Program-made: the position numbers and the translations under genes | NCBI GenBank assembly: GCA_033002965.1 | Contig: JAURVB010008515.1 | Coordinates: 1 to 64,000, forward strand | Reading direction: 5' to 3' | DNA length: 64,000 nucleotides | DNA from: Piper betle | Taxonomy: Eukaryota > Streptophyta > Magnoliopsida > Piperales > Piperaceae | The notes under the pieces: generated by a model | Told to the model about the DNA's origin: nothing | The model's database searches: none | The model's input: only the letters and a program-made list of their open reading frames with translations | Shown here: positions 61,046 through 64,000 of the stretch, piece by piece | Layout: each line of letters begins with the position of its first letter | Numbering within the stretch: position 1 is the first letter of the stretch

Positions 61046-64000
61046 CTAATACATTGTTTGTGCAAAACTAAGAATTATTTTGCACAAACACAAGAAAAAT
61101 ATGTGGTGTATAAAAGGGGGGCTATTTCATCGCTTGTTTAGAGGGCTTATGCGAAACAAAATTAGAGTTCAGAGTTAGACTAAAGAACCCGGTGTCTTTG
61201 AAACGTATTATAATTAATTATCAACTACTAAGAATAAAAATAGAGCACCTGGCACAAAAATTGAATTTTTATTAATGTATGCAACGAGTACAAAAACAAC
61301 AAAGATTTATTTTTTTATTAAGAATTTTCTTTCAATCTCTCACAATAAAAGCTTGAAAAATAATCACAAAATAATCCGGTGTTGATACATGAGATCTTGG
61401 AGGCCCATAGAGCAAAACTTGCAGGTGTATCCCAACACTAACCAAATCAGAATTGGTTAGCCCATCAGTGCAAATACACGCGTTCAACCAACCGTTTCAA
61501 CCAGGCTGACCGAGAGAAACTTGCTCAAACTGCACGAGTTGGTTCAAGTCTAACTAGCCTGCCCATATCAGAACACGTGTCTAATCGCTCAAACTAATTA
61601 GGCCAAGAAAATTGAATCCAATTGATGCAAGTTGAGTTAGAAAGGTTTGGCCTGCCCATGTCAATATACATGTCTAGCCCCTTTTACCAACCAGCCTGAT
61701 CAAAACGGTAACTCAACTAAGTCGGGAATTAAATGTAAACCAATTTATATGATTAAATAGGTTTTCTAAAACTTCTTACTCCTAAACCTAGCCTTTCAGC
61801 CTAACTTTCTAAAAACCTTCTAATCTGTGAAAAAAAATTTGAGAATGAGAGGTTCTATTTATAGAAATAAAGAGGGGTATATAATTATTAGGGTACCTAT
61901 GGATACTCACTTCTGATTAGTTGGCGGTAAGATGAATTTTTAATTTAATAATATTTATTTTCATCCCTTAAAATGACTTACCTTAGAACAAGTAAGAAGA
62001 GTACGGGTGGTCTCATAAAGAAGGGCAATTTTGTAATTAAGATACCCTTCTCCTCAACGTCACCAACACTAAATTTTCTTATATTTTTTCCCAATAAAGG
62101 CTACACTGTTGATAATTTAACCATTATAGGTCCTTCTACATAAGACATGATTTTCTCAATTAATAAATTTGGGCCTTTTCTCATAATAATAACTAATTAA
62201 ACGCTATGTCCTTATTCTTATTATTCTTATCTTTTTTATCTATTTTTTATGTGTACACATTAGCCTCCACATTTTACTCGCACAAATGTTGAGTCAAGCA
62301 TGTAAAACGGAACATCGATAGTAGAAAGAACATAGACTCAAATGAAATATTTGATGGATGAGAATTATTAAAATCGTAAAGTGAATGCGAGCGGTTGGGA
62401 ACTCTTAACCTTGGAGAACTTAATCTAACTTGTGCCCTCATTCTCTCTCTTTCTTTTTCTTTTTCTTTTTTATTCATTTTTTTGTGTTTTTTGTGCCAAG
62501 CAAGGTAAAGACAAATCATCTATTTGAGGGAGATACCCCCTGCAACAGGATCATGCCAGAGTTATAGAAATTTGGCATTAATTCAAAAAATATATTTCCA
62601 TCAATCATTTGAGGATCAAAACATCCATCTTGAGATGGGGCAATTTGTATCTACTATTTCAACTTCAAATTGGCCCAGAGATATAGCCTCCATTGAAAGA
62701 TGATTTGGCTCAAAAGGTTCTTGTTGAGAGCAATGTTGCAATATAAGGACCTTAGATGGAGCCTGTTTGGGAGACTCAATTGTGAAAGGTCTTTTTCGAT
62801 GCTCTAGGATAATCACTTTAGATGGAGCTTGAGAATAATTTCCAAGTGATTGGTTTTTTTCATCGTTTTAACGTGTGTACTTTCCTTTCACATGATACTA
62901 AAGGCTAAGGGATTTGTGCAATGTCCATTGCAACCTCTTCATGAACAATCTTGTCTTTCTTAGCCTCAGTTGTCACAATAGCAGTAATAGGTGCCTTTGT
63001 TGGCCACCTATCATATAAATTTACTTGCAATGGAATGAGTGTGCCTTTAGCAGTAGATGGCATAGGCGAGGACACTATTAGTAACCTATGAGATTTAAGA
63101 AGTTTTGGAGGAAGTGCTAGAAAAAAATTTGTCGTTGGCCAAACTCCACTTGGGAGATCGACAAATGTAGGAAAAGAATGTGTAACTTGTTCTTTATGAG
63201 CCATTTTAAGAACATTCTGGTCATAAATAATCTGGGTTCTGAAAAATGAGTTTCCTCAAATATGAAAGGATTTTTAAGCCCTCAGACTTAGACTTGGAAT
63301 TCTTTCATTGGAGCAGCTTTGATGTATGGTGCAGGGACGAAGGGACACATCAATGGTCATAGACCCATGGGCATGCTAATACCTATGAAATACAAGATCA
63401 AGTTCTACCACGTGGAAAATATGAGTTATTCTAAAAGGTCCAACTAATATGTGTAAAGAAATTGTTTCTATTGAATTACGAGTAGTAAGTAAAATAAATG
63501 AAAATTGAGTATTCGATTGCACCAAATGCTCCAAAGTATATCCTAACTCATATAAAATGCGAACAAGTAATAAATTGGTCAAAACAACCGCATCAACTTA
63601 GGCTTGTCAACTACCTTATTACAATATTCATCATGTATGTAGAGTGGGCAATTATAGTTTGGTTCATGGTGACAAAGGCCCTCATTTGTGAAAGTGATAG
63701 TGTCAATAGGTAAAGCCAATGCATCATTTTCCTAAGGCCAAGAAGAATTTGTCCTAGACCGTTGTTCATTATTACCTTGGTTAGCACCGGTAATAGATGA
63801 CACATAAATTCAATATCGGTGATATAGTCCTTCATTCTACTACCATGTAGAAACAAAGTCAACTCCACTATTTTTGTTGCAACACTAGGAAGTGCGCATT
63901 CAACCACCTATTTAGTTTTTATTGATTACACATAACACATCGAGTAAATTATTGATTATTAGAATTGCACTTATGTATCTAATGACATCATAGTCATCTT
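61046..64000. other. Unassigned region, possibly decayed repeat
   Basis: No confident gene. Minus-strand frames at 62616-62816, 62905-63204 and 63611-63907 encode peptides without motifs I recognise. [18 protein letters not shown] (62616-62816) has a near-repeat of APSKV-I-I-L flanking it. Poly-pyrimidine and AT-rich stretches lie between. This could be a decayed retroelement continuing beyond the window. Confidence 0.3.

Noticed and set aside
1..64000. CRISPR arrays, operons, bacterial-type regulatory sites
   Set aside because: Plant nuclear DNA; the tandem repeats seen have no spacer structure.

Overview
This is nuclear DNA from a flowering plant. The genes have many introns with GT-AG boundaries, the intergenic DNA is AT-rich, and plant transposon families (hAT-like, CACTA-like, Ty3/gypsy LTR, LINE) are abundant. 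The gene families (P-class PPR, DREB-type AP2, ATG3, plant ALC1/CHR10-like remodeller) also point to a land plant. I cannot fix the species from the sequence. Exon coordinates were read by eye from splice sites and reading-frame continuity.

Layout. 0.8-2.3 kb: two GC/AT-mosaic hAT-like elements in inverted orientation. 2.8-3.6 kb (-): 5'-truncated, frameshifted TLDc-domain gene. 5.9-7.3 kb (-): intact intronless PPR gene. 8.6-13.8 kb: mostly AT-rich intergenic DNA. 13.95-14.65 kb (+): AP2/DREB gene with a frameshift inside the DNA-binding domain. 17.1-20.4 kb: three non-autonomous DNA transposons (two CACTA-like, one hAT MITE with a perfect 8-bp target duplication). 22.1 kb: a stray copy of one exon of the CHR10-like gene. 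24.4-33.0 kb: rearranged Ty3/gypsy-type element with a full right LTR and an abnormal, inverted left LTR region.

35.3-38.7 kb (+): complete nine-exon ATG3 gene (autophagy E2-like enzyme), convergent with a complete seventeen-exon ALC1/CHR10-like SNF2-macrodomain gene at 39.4-44.2 kb (-), which contains an 8-nt microexon. 45.55-48.49 kb: solo LTR with a perfect 5-bp target duplication, related to the 30-33 kb LTR. 49.5-51.5 kb (-): four-exon gene for an unrecognised tail-anchored protein, with a 1-nt frameshift in exon 1. 52.2-53.6 kb (+): intron-retaining ribosomal protein eL15 pseudogene. 54.2-57.1 kb (-): complete seven-exon Gfo/Idh/MocA-type oxidoreductase. 57.4-58.0 kb: MITE-like element inside a (TA)n tract. 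58.8-61.0 kb (-): decayed LINE. 61-64 kb: unassigned, possibly decayed repeat.

The genes are not an operon or visible pathway; they are independent eukaryotic genes separated by transposons. ATG3, the CHR10-like gene, the oxidoreductase and the PPR gene read through cleanly. The TLDc, AP2, tail-anchored and eL15 loci carry frameshifts or stops. I did not find a clearly novel system. The most noteworthy items are the copied CHR10 exon, the 8-nt microexon, the inverted LTR arrangement and the solo LTR.
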